NCBI GenBank assembly: GCA_002928875.1
Contig: PERO01000005.1
Coordinates: 1-64,000 of the forward strand
DNA length: 64,000 nt
Reading direction: 5' to 3'
Source of the DNA: Methylobacterium sp.
Lineage (GTDB): Bacteria; Pseudomonadota; Alphaproteobacteria; Rhizobiales; Beijerinckiaceae
The notes below the pieces were generated by a model. That model had not been told where the DNA came from and did not search any database. It worked only from the letters and a program-made list of their open reading frames with translations. Below, one piece after another: positions 56,563-64,000 of this stretch; the first letter of the stretch is position 1, and every line of letters begins with the position of its first letter. The translations under genes and the position numbers were made by a program.

Positions 56563-56784
56563 TATCGCGAGCGCTATCGCCTCGGCGAGAAGGAAAACGC
56601 GCTCGCCCATTATCTGACGCATGCGAAGGGACCCTACAGTCCCATTCCGGAATTCGATGCCGATTACTACCTCGCGACCTATCCGGATATTGCAGCCGAG
56701 GGCGTCGATCCGTTCGATCACTTCCTGCGGCAGGGTTTCCGCGAAGGCAGGAACCCCTCGGAGGCCTTCGATACGCGCTACTAC

Positions 56785-59700
56785 ATGCAGCGCTACCTGC
56801 GCGGGCGCACCGACCTCAACCCGTTGCTGCATTTCCGCGAGAACCGCGACCTGCCGGGCATCCATCCGCTGCCGCGCTCGGAAGAGGGCAGCATCGCGGC
56901 CGAGATGCGCCGCTTCGCGCGGCCCGGCCATCAGTTCGAGGAATTGCGGCCGCTGAGCCCCACCGTGCGCCGCCGGGCCAAGGTTCTGGCCTATTACCTG
57001 CCGCAATTCCACGCCATTCCCGAGAACGACCGCTGGTGGGGGAAGGGGTTCACGGAATGGTCGAACCTCGCGCGGGGCATGCCGCGCTTCAAGGGCCATT
57101 ACCAACCGCGAATCCCGCGCGATCTCGGCTTCTACTGCCTCGACGACATCGAGACGATGCGCCGGCAGGTTGCGATGGCGCGATCCGGCGGCATTCACGG
57201 TTTTGTCTTCTATTACTACTGGTTCAACCGGCAGCGCCTGCTTGAGCGGCCGGTCGAGGCCTTCCTCCGCCACGACGACATCGACATGCCGTTCTGCCTG
57301 ATGTGGGCGAACGAGAACTGGACGCGGCGCTGGGACGGGATGGAAAAGGAAGTCCTGATCGCGCAGGATTACCGGCGGGCCGACAATGCCGCCCTGGTGG
57401 ACGACTTCGCGCGGCATTTCGACGACCGCCGCTATATCCGCATCCAGGGCCGGCCGCTGCTGATGGTCTATCGCGCGTCGCTGATCCCCGACACGCCGGA
57501 CATGGTGGCCGAGTGGCGTCAGCTGTTTCGCGAGCGCCACGACGAGGACCCCATCTTCGTGATGGCCCAGAGCTTCGACAGCATCGATCCGCGGCCGCTC
57601 GGCTTCGATGGCGCCATCGAGTTTCCTCCCCACAAGCTGACGGTCGGGCTGCAGCGCATCAATGACAGCCTCGACCTGCTGGACGACAGCTTCAACGGCT
57701 CGGTCTACGATTACGATGCCGTGGTGAAGCGTGCGCTGGGCGAGCCGCCCTCGCCCTACCCGCTGATCCGCACGGCAGTGCCGAGCTGGGACAACGATGC
57801 GCGCCGGCAAGGCACGGGCCTCGCGCTCGCGCATTCGACGCCGGAGAAATACGGTCGCTGGCTGTCGGCGCTGGTGGAGCGGGCGCAATCGCAACCCTTC
57901 TTCGGCGAACCGATCGTCTGCGTGAACGCCTGGAACGAATGGTGCGAGGGCGCTTACCTCGAGCCCGACCAGCATTTCGGTGCGGCGTACCTGAATGCCA
58001 CGGCGGGCGCCGTCGCCGGCCTCACCGCTTTGGGTGGCAAGCGCGAGAAACTTCTTCTCGTCGGGCATGATGCCTTCCCCGGCGGCGCGCAGCATCTGCT
58101 GCTGAATATCGGCCGGACCCTGAAGGAAAGCTTCGGGTTCGACATCGAATTCCTGCTGCTCGCCGGCGGCCGGCTGGAGGATTCCTATCGCGCCGTGGCC
58201 CCGCTGACGGTGGCGGGCGGGCGGCAGGATCTCGCGGACAAGGTCATCTGGTTCCGCGATCAGGGCATCCGCCATGCCTTGTGCAACACCAGCGCGACCG
58301 GCGCGGCAGCGGCCGCGCTGAAGGCGGCAGGCCTGCGCGTCATGCTGCTCGTGCACGAAATGCCGCGCCTCCTGCAGGAAAAGCAGCTCGAGGCGGTGGC
58401 CCGCAACGGCATCACGCACGCGGATCTCGTGGTCTTCCCCAACGAGGTCGTGCGCGGATCGTTGCTGGAAGCGCTCGGGATCGGCCCATCCGACCGGCAT
58501 GTCATCCGTCCGCAGGGACTCTACACGATCTTCGAGCCGGACCAGGAAGAAGGCGATGCCCTGCGTCGCGAACTCGGGCTGGGCCCCCGCGACCATCTCG
58601 TGGTCAGCGTCGGCTACGGCGACATGCGCAAGGGCTTCGACCTTTTCTTCCAGACCTGGCGGCGGATGGAGGCGGAAGGCACGCGGGTGCATTTCGCCTG
58701 GGTGGGCGCGCTCGATCCCCAATTGCGGCAGTGGATGGAGCGGGAACTGGCGGAGGGCATTGCCACCGGGCGCTTCCATCTGCCGGGCTATCGCGAGAAT
58801 GTCGTGCCCTGGCTCAGCGCGGCGGATGCCTTCCTGCTGACCTCGCGTGAGGACCCCTTCCCCACCGTCATTCTCGAGGCGATGGCGGCGGATCTGCCCG
58901 TTTTCGCCTTCGAGGGCACAGGCGGCGCGCCGGAATTGCTGCAGCAGCGCAAGGTCGGCCATGTCGCCCCCTATTGCGATGTGCGCGCCATGGCCCAGCG
59001 GGTGGCGAGCGTGCTGCACGCGCCCCCGGATGACGACATGCTGGCCCGCGCGCGCGACATGGTGGCCTACGAATTCGAATTCGGCCGCTACAACGCGGAT
59101 CTGGTGCGGGCACTGATGCCACAACTGGCTCCGGTCTCGGTCGTGGTGCCGAATTTCAACTATGCGCGCCATCTGCGCGAGCGCCTCGATTCCATCTTCG
59201 CGCAGACGCACCCGATCCGCGAACTCGTGGTGCTCGACGATGCCTCCACCGATGACAGCATCGATGTGATCGTCGAAACCGCCGAGGAAGCCGGGCGGGA
59301 CATCAAGCTGATCGCGAATACGAGCAATTCCGGCTCGGTCTTTGCCCAATGGGGGCTGGGCGCCGAGATCGCATCGGGCGAATTCATCTGGATCGCGGAG
59401 GCGGATGATCTCGCCGATGCCGGCCTGCTCGCGACCGTGATGCCGCTGATGGCGACCGACCCCTCGATCGGCCTCGCCTTCGTCGATTCCCGCGCGATCG
59501 ACGAGGAGGGGAACCTCGTCTTCGAAAGCTACCGCGGCTATGCGGATTCACTCGAATTCAACGGCCTCGCCGCCACGCGGATATTCGAGGGCCGCGATTT
59601 CGTCGAGCGTTTCCTGGGCATCAAGAACGTCATCGTGAATGCCAGCGCCGTCATCTGGCGCCGGGACGTGCTGATGGCCGCGCTCGAACGCTGTGGTGCA

Positions 59701-59973
59701 GAACTGGCCGGACTGACCATGGCCGGCGACTGGCGGCTCTATCTCGAGGCGCTCTCGGCCCCCGGCCTGCGCATCGCCTATGTCGCCGAACCGCTCAACG
59801 TCCACCGCCGGCATGGCGGCAGCATCACCCACCGGCTCGATCCCGCGCGGCACGTCTCCGAAATTCTGGCGTGCCAGGATGTCGCAGTGCAAAAATTTAA
59901 TCTGGCCCCGGCCGTTCTCGCGCGTCAGGCAGAGCATCGCGCAGAGGTTGAGCGGCAGCTTAGCCCCGATTGA
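56785..59973 (+). CDS. Main part: WbsX domain, GT4 and GT2 glycosyltransferase domains
   Basis: The 1,062 codons after the stop, from the first internal ATG (inside the fifth repeat, so not a natural start). WbsX (GH99-like) domain about residues 65-420: KGFTEWSNLARGMPRFKGHY, MWANENWTRRWDG, CVNAWNEWCEGAYLEPD. A GT4-type domain about 425-770 with VGYGDMRKGFD and the EX7E element REDPFPTVILEAMAADLPV. A GT2 domain from about 785, VVVPNFNYARHLRERL, with LDDASTD and AEADDLAD. These families build surface polysaccharides such as O-antigens. Confidence 0.8.
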   Translation: MQRYLRGRTDLNPLLHFRENRDLPGIHPLPRSEEGSIAAEMRRFARPGHQFEELRPLSPTVRRRAKVLAYYLPQFHAIPENDRWWGKGFTEWSNLARGMPRFKGHYQPRIPRDLGFYCLDDIETMRRQVAMARSGGIHGFVFYYYWFNRQRLLERPVEAFLRHDDIDMPFCLMWANENWTRRWDGMEKEVLIAQDYRRADNAALVDDFARHFDDRRYIRIQGRPLLMVYRASLIPDTPDMVAEWRQLFRERHDEDPIFVMAQSFDSIDPRPLGFDGAIEFPPHKLTVGLQRINDSLDLLDDSFNGSVYDYDAVVKRALGEPPSPYPLIRTAVPSWDNDARRQGTGLALAHSTPEKYGRWLSALVERAQSQPFFGEPIVCVNAWNEWCEGAYLEPDQHFGAAYLNATAGAVAGLTALGGKREKLLLVGHDAFPGGAQHLLLNIGRTLKESFGFDIEFLLLAGGRLEDSYRAVAPLTVAGGRQDLADKVIWFRDQGIRHALCNTSATGAAAAALKAAGLRVMLLVHEMPRLLQEKQLEAVARNGITHADLVVFPNEVVRGSLLEALGIGPSDRHVIRPQGLYTIFEPDQEEGDALRRELGLGPRDHLVVSVGYGDMRKGFDLFFQTWRRMEAEGTRVHFAWVGALDPQLRQWMERELAEGIATGRFHLPGYRENVVPWLSAADAFLLTSREDPFPTVILEAMAADLPVFAFEGTGGAPELLQQRKVGHVAPYCDVRAMAQRVASVLHAPPDDDMLARARDMVAYEFEFGRYNADLVRALMPQLAPVSVVVPNFNYARHLRERLDSIFAQTHPIRELVVLDDASTDDSIDVIVETAEEAGRDIKLIANTSNSGSVFAQWGLGAEIASGEFIWIAEADDLADAGLLATVMPLMATDPSIGLAFVDSRAIDEEGNLVFESYRGYADSLEFNGLAATRIFEGRDFVERFLGIKNVIVNASAVIWRRDVLMAALERCGAELAGLTMAGDWRLYLEALSAPGLRIAYVAEPLNVHRRHGGSITHRLDPARHVSEILACQDVAVQKFNLAPAVLARQAEHRAEVERQLSPD

Positions 59974-60400
59974 GCCTTTCCCGGTCCACGCGGCTTTTCA
60001 GGCTGATTCCTACCGAAATCTTGCCTCAATGCGAGAGCCATTTCGCGCACTGGTCGAGTCGAGCCGAATCGATTGGCGTACTTCTTAGGGTTGAGATGAG
60101 CCGATTGCGTAGAACTTTGATCGCATTTTACGCAAGTACAAGCATTAACGGCAACGGAAACTGAGGTTTTTGGTGGCTCTTTACTCCACCTTAAGCGTCT
60201 GTTAGTGATCCGCGCTTGATGCGAGCCTCTCAGGATTGTTCCGGGAGGCCCGCGCAAGGGGTGGCACGGGGCTTGCTTGACAGTTTATGTCATACGGCTG
60301 TCAAGGCCGTATGGGATCGACAAACCGGTAATGGTTTCCGGCACGTTGAATAGAGAATAAGCAAACTGGCCTTTTGGTCGCCAACGAGTGAGTAATTCGA
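59974..60400 (+). other. 427-bp intergenic region, AT-richer, with nested inverted repeats
   Basis: No coding frame with support was found. The first 250 bp are noticeably lower in GC than the flanks. The last 130 bp hold the nested inverted repeats at 60277-60313. Promoter(s) for the 60.4 kb gene must lie here. Confidence 0.5.
60277..60313 (+). promoter_or_regulatory. Two overlapping, mutually exclusive inverted repeats
   Basis: TTGACAG (60277-60283) pairs with CTGTCAA (60298-60304); CATACGGC (60291-60298) pairs with GCCGTATG (60306-60313). Sharing one base and crossing over, the two stems cannot both form in RNA. It may be a pair of protein sites or an attenuator-like switch, 88 bp before the next gene. 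Confidence 0.4.
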
Positions 60401-61387
60401 GTGAACGACGCGCGCTACATCAACGAGGCAACGCAACCGGGCCGGCAGGTCCGTGTTTCGGCTGGCCTTTTCGTGTTGCGCTACGCCTCGTCGCGCGGCG
60501 GCCTCGAGGCGCCGACCATTGTCCTCTCCGCTTTCCCGGGCTCCGGTGTCGAGATCGTTTCGGCGGACGGCGCGATCGAGCCGCGCCTCTACGCCCCCGG
60601 TGACGCGGTGGTCGTGCGCGCCATGCAGGATTCGGCGCTTCAGGCTACCATCATTCCGCAGCGCGTCGGCGGCAGCCGCGATGCGCAGCTGGTGTTCGAG
60701 CGCGTCTCGGTCTCCGCCCCGGCCTTTGCCAGTGCGCCGGCTGCGCGCCCTGTCGCGATCGCACCGCGCACGCTCACGCAACCCGGCATGCTGGCCCATG
60801 TGGCGCGGCGCGGCGACGTGGTCGTCTCGCCCGGCGAATGGATTTGCGGACCGCAGCTTCCGATGGTCATCGAGGGTGTCGAGGTCGTCTGGCCGGATCG
60901 GCCGGCCGATGTCGACATCGTGGCGTCCTGCGTGATGGAAGCGCGCGGTCGCCGCTCATCGCCCATCGTGGCTTCCGGCAATTTCGTCGGCTCGCGCGGC
61001 AAGGCTGCGCCGATCGTCGCGCTTTCGCTGCGGCTGGTTGGCCCCGGGGCCGCGTCTTATCGCTTGAATGTCGATGCGCTGTTCCTCGGCGCTCAGGTTC
61101 GTTCAGTTTCGGGTGCGTCGGTCGAGGTCACGGGTCCTTCGGGGCGTGAGCCACTCGTCGGGCTGCGCCTCACCGTTGGGCTCGTTGGAGAAGAACCCGA
61201 CCTGCGTTCGGCCTATGTGCCGGTCGCCCCGCGTCCCTACGAGCCGGTTGCGTCGGCTCATGACATCACGCCTGCGCATCAGGCTGTCTCTCCAACGGCC
61301 TTGGCAAAGACGCAGAATCCTCTGCGCCTCAAATCAGATCGCGTTCGACTTTTCCGGGCGGAACGTCCCGGTTCGCAATCCCATTGA
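60401..61387 (+). CDS. Hypothetical beta-rich protein upstream of the second RTX gene
   Basis: A 328-residue protein with no signal peptide, no membrane segment and no domain I recognise. It has alternating hydrophobic beta-type stretches (RVSAGLFVLRYAS, TIVLSAFPGSGVEIVS) and two structured halves separated by an Ala/Pro-rich linker near residues 110-125, plus a basic C-terminus (RLKSDRVRLFRAER). The start is a GTG with a weak ribosome site; no better start exists upstream. It ends 29 bp before the RTX gene, so the two are probably co-transcribed, and it may be a partner or modifier of that protein. Confidence 0.6.
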   Translation: MNDARYINEATQPGRQVRVSAGLFVLRYASSRGGLEAPTIVLSAFPGSGVEIVSADGAIEPRLYAPGDAVVVRAMQDSALQATIIPQRVGGSRDAQLVFERVSVSAPAFASAPAARPVAIAPRTLTQPGMLAHVARRGDVVVSPGEWICGPQLPMVIEGVEVVWPDRPADVDIVASCVMEARGRRSSPIVASGNFVGSRGKAAPIVALSLRLVGPGAASYRLNVDALFLGAQVRSVSGASVEVTGPSGREPLVGLRLTVGLVGEEPDLRSAYVPVAPRPYEPVASAHDITPAHQAVSPTALAKTQNPLRLKSDRVRLFRAERPGSQSH

Positions 61388-61416
61388 ACAAGTTAGCCCA
61401 CTGAAGGATCGGTATC

Positions 61417-62406
61417 ATGGCAACCTACGATTACAGTTTCTCACAGTTCAGCGACAAGCTGGACGATACCGGGGTGTTCTCCACCGGCGAGCGTGACGCC
61501 ATTCTGCAGGCGCTGACCAACGGCGGTGTGTTCAGCGCTGGCTCGACGGCAGGCAATCTCGCCCGCACCGAAACGCTTCCGGCTGACAGCACCACCGGTG
61601 CCGGCGAGGAAGTGGCGTTCTTCGAGGGCGGCCCGTCGGGCCCGGTCAACATCGACCCGACCGATCGCGCCACGATCTTCGCGACCAACGACGATGTCAC
61701 CGCCAACATTTCGACCAGCGGCTCGGGCGTGGTCGTGACGGGTGACGGCAACGATGTGGTGAGCTCCACCGGCTCCAGCAGCGATGCGCTTCTCGTCGGT
61801 GACGGCGACAACGTCGTCAACGCCGGCAGCGGCAACGACACCGTGATCGCCGGCGGCGGTAACGACACGGTCTATGGCGGCAACGGCAACGACCTGCTCG
61901 ACATCGGCAGCGGCGACAACTTCGTCGATGCCGGCAACGGCAACGACACCATCCTTGCTGGCGGCGGTGACGACTCGATCTCGGCTGGTTCGGGCAACGA
62001 CGTCATCCAGGCGGGCAACGGCGACAACACGATCGATGCCGGCACGGGTGCCGACAGCGTTGTGGCTGGCGGCGGTAACGACTCGATCGATGGTGGCAGC
62101 GGCAACGACACCATCTTTGGTGGCGGCGGCAATGACACGATCATCGCTGGCACGGGCGACGACCTCGTCTATGTCGGTGCGGGCGAATCCAGCGTCACGG
62201 GCGGTTCGGGCAACGACACGTTCTTCTTCGATGGCGAAGGCAATTCGACGGTCGTGGGCGGCACGGGCTTCGATACGCTCAATGTCACCGGCTACGCCTC
62301 GACCGATGTGGTCAGCAATGCGGGCGGCGTCATCGAGTTCTCGAACGGCGACACGCTCACCTACTCGGAAATCGAGAAGATCATCTTCTCCGATCAGACT
62401 CCCTGA
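61417..62406 (+). CDS. RTX-repeat calcium-binding protein
   Basis: A 329-residue acidic, Asn/Asp/Gly-rich protein. A unique N-terminus (residues 1-95, MATYDYSFSQFSDKLDDTGV) precedes about 17 RTX-type repeats (GGGNDTVYGGNGNDLLDIG) from about 105 to 285. The last 45 residues, FSNGDTLTYSEIEKIIFSDQ, have the pattern of a type I secretion signal. Unlike the first RTX protein it has no Hint domain. It is followed by its own terminator and two SapC-like genes. Confidence 0.88.
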   Translation: MATYDYSFSQFSDKLDDTGVFSTGERDAILQALTNGGVFSAGSTAGNLARTETLPADSTTGAGEEVAFFEGGPSGPVNIDPTDRATIFATNDDVTANISTSGSGVVVTGDGNDVVSSTGSSSDALLVGDGDNVVNAGSGNDTVIAGGGNDTVYGGNGNDLLDIGSGDNFVDAGNGNDTILAGGGDDSISAGSGNDVIQAGNGDNTIDAGTGADSVVAGGGNDSIDGGSGNDTIFGGGGNDTIIAGTGDDLVYVGAGESSVTGGSGNDTFFFDGEGNSTVVGGTGFDTLNVTGYASTDVVSNAGGVIEFSNGDTLTYSEIEKIIFSDQTP

Positions 62407-62432
62407 TCCGGGACCGATCTTCGGCAAGTTTG

Positions 62433-62461
62433 AGAAGGGGCCTTACGGGCCCCTTCTTTTT
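62433..62461 (+). terminator. Intrinsic terminator of the second RTX gene
   Basis: AGAAGGGGCC and GGCCCCTTCT form a perfect 10-bp stem around TTACG, followed by TTTT. The sequence between stop codon and stem resembles that after the RTX-Hint gene. Confidence 0.9.
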
Positions 62462-62538
62462 ATGTCACGAGCAACCGCGGGCGCCCGGCAGGAGGCCTTC
62501 ACGCCGCGATCTTGTTTTGCATCTGTCCCTTTGCCAGT

Positions 62539-63291
62539 ATGGGTCGCATGGACGTCTGGAACTCGTTCTACGAAAATCCCACCGTGGTGGGGATGGAATG
62601 GGGGCATGAGCGCATCTACGCGGCACCATCGTATCGGCTCGTCCGGTTCCTGTGCGACGCGCCGGTGACGCTCGGCGAATGCCAGGTCCTCGCACGGTGG
62701 TATCCCCTGTGCTGGCGCCGCTCGGATGACGGGCTGGTGCTCGTCGCGTTGCGCAGCCTGTTGCCGGAGGGCGAAGGCCATTATCCGGAAAACCGCGCCC
62801 CGTTGCCGCTCTGCCTGCAGGCTTATCCCTTCGCGGTCCCCGATCCTGAATCGATCGAGCGCCAGCAACTCGTCGTCGACCGCGTGATTGCCGACCGGCC
62901 GACGGATGTCGGTGCCCCGATCGTGATGGCGAACGGGCGCATGAGCACCGGCGCGGTCATCCGGGCCCGGCTGGCGCTTCAGGTCGCGCGCGGGCTGCAA
63001 GCCACGACGGCGCTCTCGCGCGATCTCGATGCGGCCGGTCTCCTCGAACCCTGGCCCCTGGATTTCGACTTGGGACAGGGCCGGCGCGCCGGGCGGTCCG
63101 ACCTCTCGGTGATTGCGGCAAGCCAGCTGGGCAATCCGCTGCTGGCAACGATTGTCGAGCGGCACGGCGTCGATGCCGGCCTCTTCATGGCTTATCAGCG
63201 CATTTCGCTGTTCCGCATCGGTTTTCTGCTGCAATTGGCCAAGGCCGGCGCCCGGCCGGAGGGCAATGCCGCGGCCCTCGAACTGTCATGA
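62539..63291 (+). CDS. SapC-like protein 1
   Basis: A 250-residue protein resembling the SapC family, whose members sit near surface-layer and RTX genes. Matching pattern: SFYENPTVVG, RLVRFLCDAPVTLGECQVLA, the WYPLCWRR block in place of the usual YPIVF, then LQAYPFAVPDPES in place of RRYPF. Its role is not known biochemically. ATG 62539 (or 62548) is preferred to a TTG at 62512. The second SapC-like gene follows after 20 bp. Confidence 0.65.
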   Translation: MGRMDVWNSFYENPTVVGMEWGHERIYAAPSYRLVRFLCDAPVTLGECQVLARWYPLCWRRSDDGLVLVALRSLLPEGEGHYPENRAPLPLCLQAYPFAVPDPESIERQQLVVDRVIADRPTDVGAPIVMANGRMSTGAVIRARLALQVARGLQATTALSRDLDAAGLLEPWPLDFDLGQGRRAGRSDLSVIAASQLGNPLLATIVERHGVDAGLFMAYQRISLFRIGFLLQLAKAGARPEGNAAALELS

Positions 63292-63311
63292 TACCGGAGA
63301 CCGGGCCGGCC

Positions 63312-64000
63312 ATGATCGAATTCACGCCTCTGGGCCGTTCCGGCCTCGTCTCGTGGTCGCGACCGGGCGAGTTCAGCTGCTTCGACGAGCTGCTCTCTGC
63401 CCCGATCGCGGATACGGAACTGCTGCACCTCTCCCATTACGGGCCGATCGCGATCCGTTACGGCGCGGGGCCGGATGTGGTGCTGCTGCTGCATTCGAGC
63501 CTGCACCAGGCGCCGCTGCTTTCGCCGGAGCGGCGGTGGTTGCCGCCTTATGCGCCGATGGCGATCCGCGCCCTGCCATTCCGGCGTGGTGCGGAGCCGG
63601 AGGAGCCCGAGGTCGCCCTGGCGCTCGCAACCGATGGCGATGCGCGCTTTGCCCTGCGCGGCGCGGATGGCAAGCCGGGACCCGAATTCGCGATGGCGCT
63701 CGACCTTCTGCAACGGCTGGGGCGCGGCAGTGCCCGGCTCGCCAATGCGGCCAAGCTGCTGATCGCCGCCGATCTCCTCGTGCCGCTTTACGCCCCGGAA
63801 TCGCATCCGGACGAAACGCTGCTGACGGTCTCGGCCGAAAGGCTGCGCGCCCTCGGGCCTCGGCGCGTGGCTGCCCTGACGGCGGATGCCAATCTGGCTT
63901 TCGAGCTGGCCGGGGCGATGCTGTTCTCGCAGCGATGGCTTGCCAAAGGCGTCATTCAGGATGTACCGGCACCGGAGACGACACCCATTCCACCGGCCCC
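63312..64000 (+). CDS. SapC-like protein 2 (runs off the window)
   Basis: Open from ATG 63312 to the window edge, at least 229 codons. It has the same outline as its neighbour: FSCFDELLSAPIADTELLHL, SHYGPIAIRYG in the YPIVF position, and PERRWLPPYAPMAIRALPF, close to the SapC WxxxYIPAYxRRYPF block. The C-terminal residues seen (PAPETTPIPPA) look like a linker, so more domains may follow. Tandem SapC-like genes after an RTX gene suggest linked function in surface-protein display; this is inferred. Confidence 0.6.
   Translation, partial: MIEFTPLGRSGLVSWSRPGEFSCFDELLSAPIADTELLHLSHYGPIAIRYGAGPDVVLLLHSSLHQAPLLSPERRWLPPYAPMAIRALPFRRGAEPEEPEVALALATDGDARFALRGADGKPGPEFAMALDLLQRLGRGSARLANAAKLLIAADLLVPLYAPESHPDETLLTVSAERLRALGPRRVAALTADANLAFELAGAMLFSQRWLAKGVIQDVPAPETTPIPPA

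Larger units (their letters stand above)
56194..59973 (+). pseudogene. WbsX + GT4 + GT2 giant glycan-assembly protein with in-frame TGA
   Basis: From ATG 56194 to the stop at 59973 one frame (1,260 codons) is open except for a TGA at 56560-56562. Residues 40-230 are five repeats of about 37 residues, each starting FDxxYY and ending GxxxGRxP. The third reads FDPA-stop-YRERY, so the stop replaces the first aromatic. TGG (Trp) to TGA is a single change. After the repeats come a WbsX domain (AYYLPQFHAIPENDRWWGKG), a GT4 domain and a GT2 domain. Either the gene is truncated in this strain, read-through occurs, or the base is wrong. Confidence 0.75.

Noticed and set aside
56188..59349. Minus-strand open frame of 1,053 codons
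   Set aside because: Antisense to the WbsX/GT gene; it runs past the TGA site but has no recognisable domain.

Overview
The window is high-GC bacterial DNA, densely packed with many 4-bp ATGA or TGATG start/stop overlaps. Hopanoid-export genes, MlaA/MlaC-type proteins, an ECF42-like sigma/DGPF pair, a Hint-RTX protein and a dispersed intergenic repeat of the type I associate with Rhizobiales all suggest an alphaproteobacterium, probably Hyphomicrobiales. I cannot name the species. No rRNA, tRNA, CRISPR array or intact insertion sequence was seen.

Layout. (a) 0.3-7.7 kb: hopanoid modification and export (hpnN, hpnK, hpnI, an mlaA homologue, hpnM, hpnL). HpnI adds a sugar to the hopanoid, HpnK deacetylates it, and HpnN/MlaA/HpnM/HpnL fit lipid movement to the outer membrane. 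(b) 7.8-9.0 kb: an arginine:glycine-type amidinotransferase. (c) 9.0-26.7 kb: a catabolic block with two complete Dpp/Opp-type peptide ABC transporters, a MarR regulator, a creatininase-family hydrolase, a polysaccharide-deacetylase-fold hydrolase, a gamma-glutamyltransferase, a DUF1028 protein, a ketopantoate-reductase-like enzyme and an SDR. Uptake and hydrolysis of a small peptide-like or gamma-glutamyl amide is the natural reading. (d) 26.7-31.8 kb: a minus-strand run with a DCC protein, a photolyase-type FAD protein whose domain order looks permuted, an ECF42-like sigma factor with its DGPF partner, membrane proteins and an intradiol-dioxygenase-fold Tat protein. (e) 32.0-34.7 kb: a LysR regulator divergent from an NAD(P)-binding epimerase-like protein and a DUF4386-like membrane protein. 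(f) 34.7-41.1 kb: a CUT2 sugar ABC operon with an SDR and an SMP-30 lactonase, divergent from a ROK repressor; this looks like import and oxidation of a sugar to an aldonic acid.

(g) 41.2-64 kb: a cell-surface locus. It holds a TPR glycosyltransferase with a transposase-like N-terminal helix-turn-helix, a roughly 1,370-residue multidomain glycosyltransferase, an AlgJ/AlgX-like SGNH protein with an exported partner, a GT8 enzyme, an AraC regulator divergent from an RTX-Hint protein, rmlA, a WbsX/GT4/GT2 giant protein, a second RTX protein and two SapC-like proteins. The combination recalls systems in which an RTX surface layer is held on a polysaccharide coat, but that is inference.

Two large glycosyltransferase genes in this last region are interrupted: one by a single-base frameshift near 43,250 and one by an in-frame TGA at 56,560. 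Either the coat is decaying or switched in this strain, or these are sequence errors. The most unusual items are these two lesions, the transposase-like HTH fused to a glycosyltransferase, a repeated GW module shared by two neighbouring surface proteins, the apparently permuted photolyase, and a 21-bp-spaced direct repeat between the AraC gene and the RTX-Hint gene.
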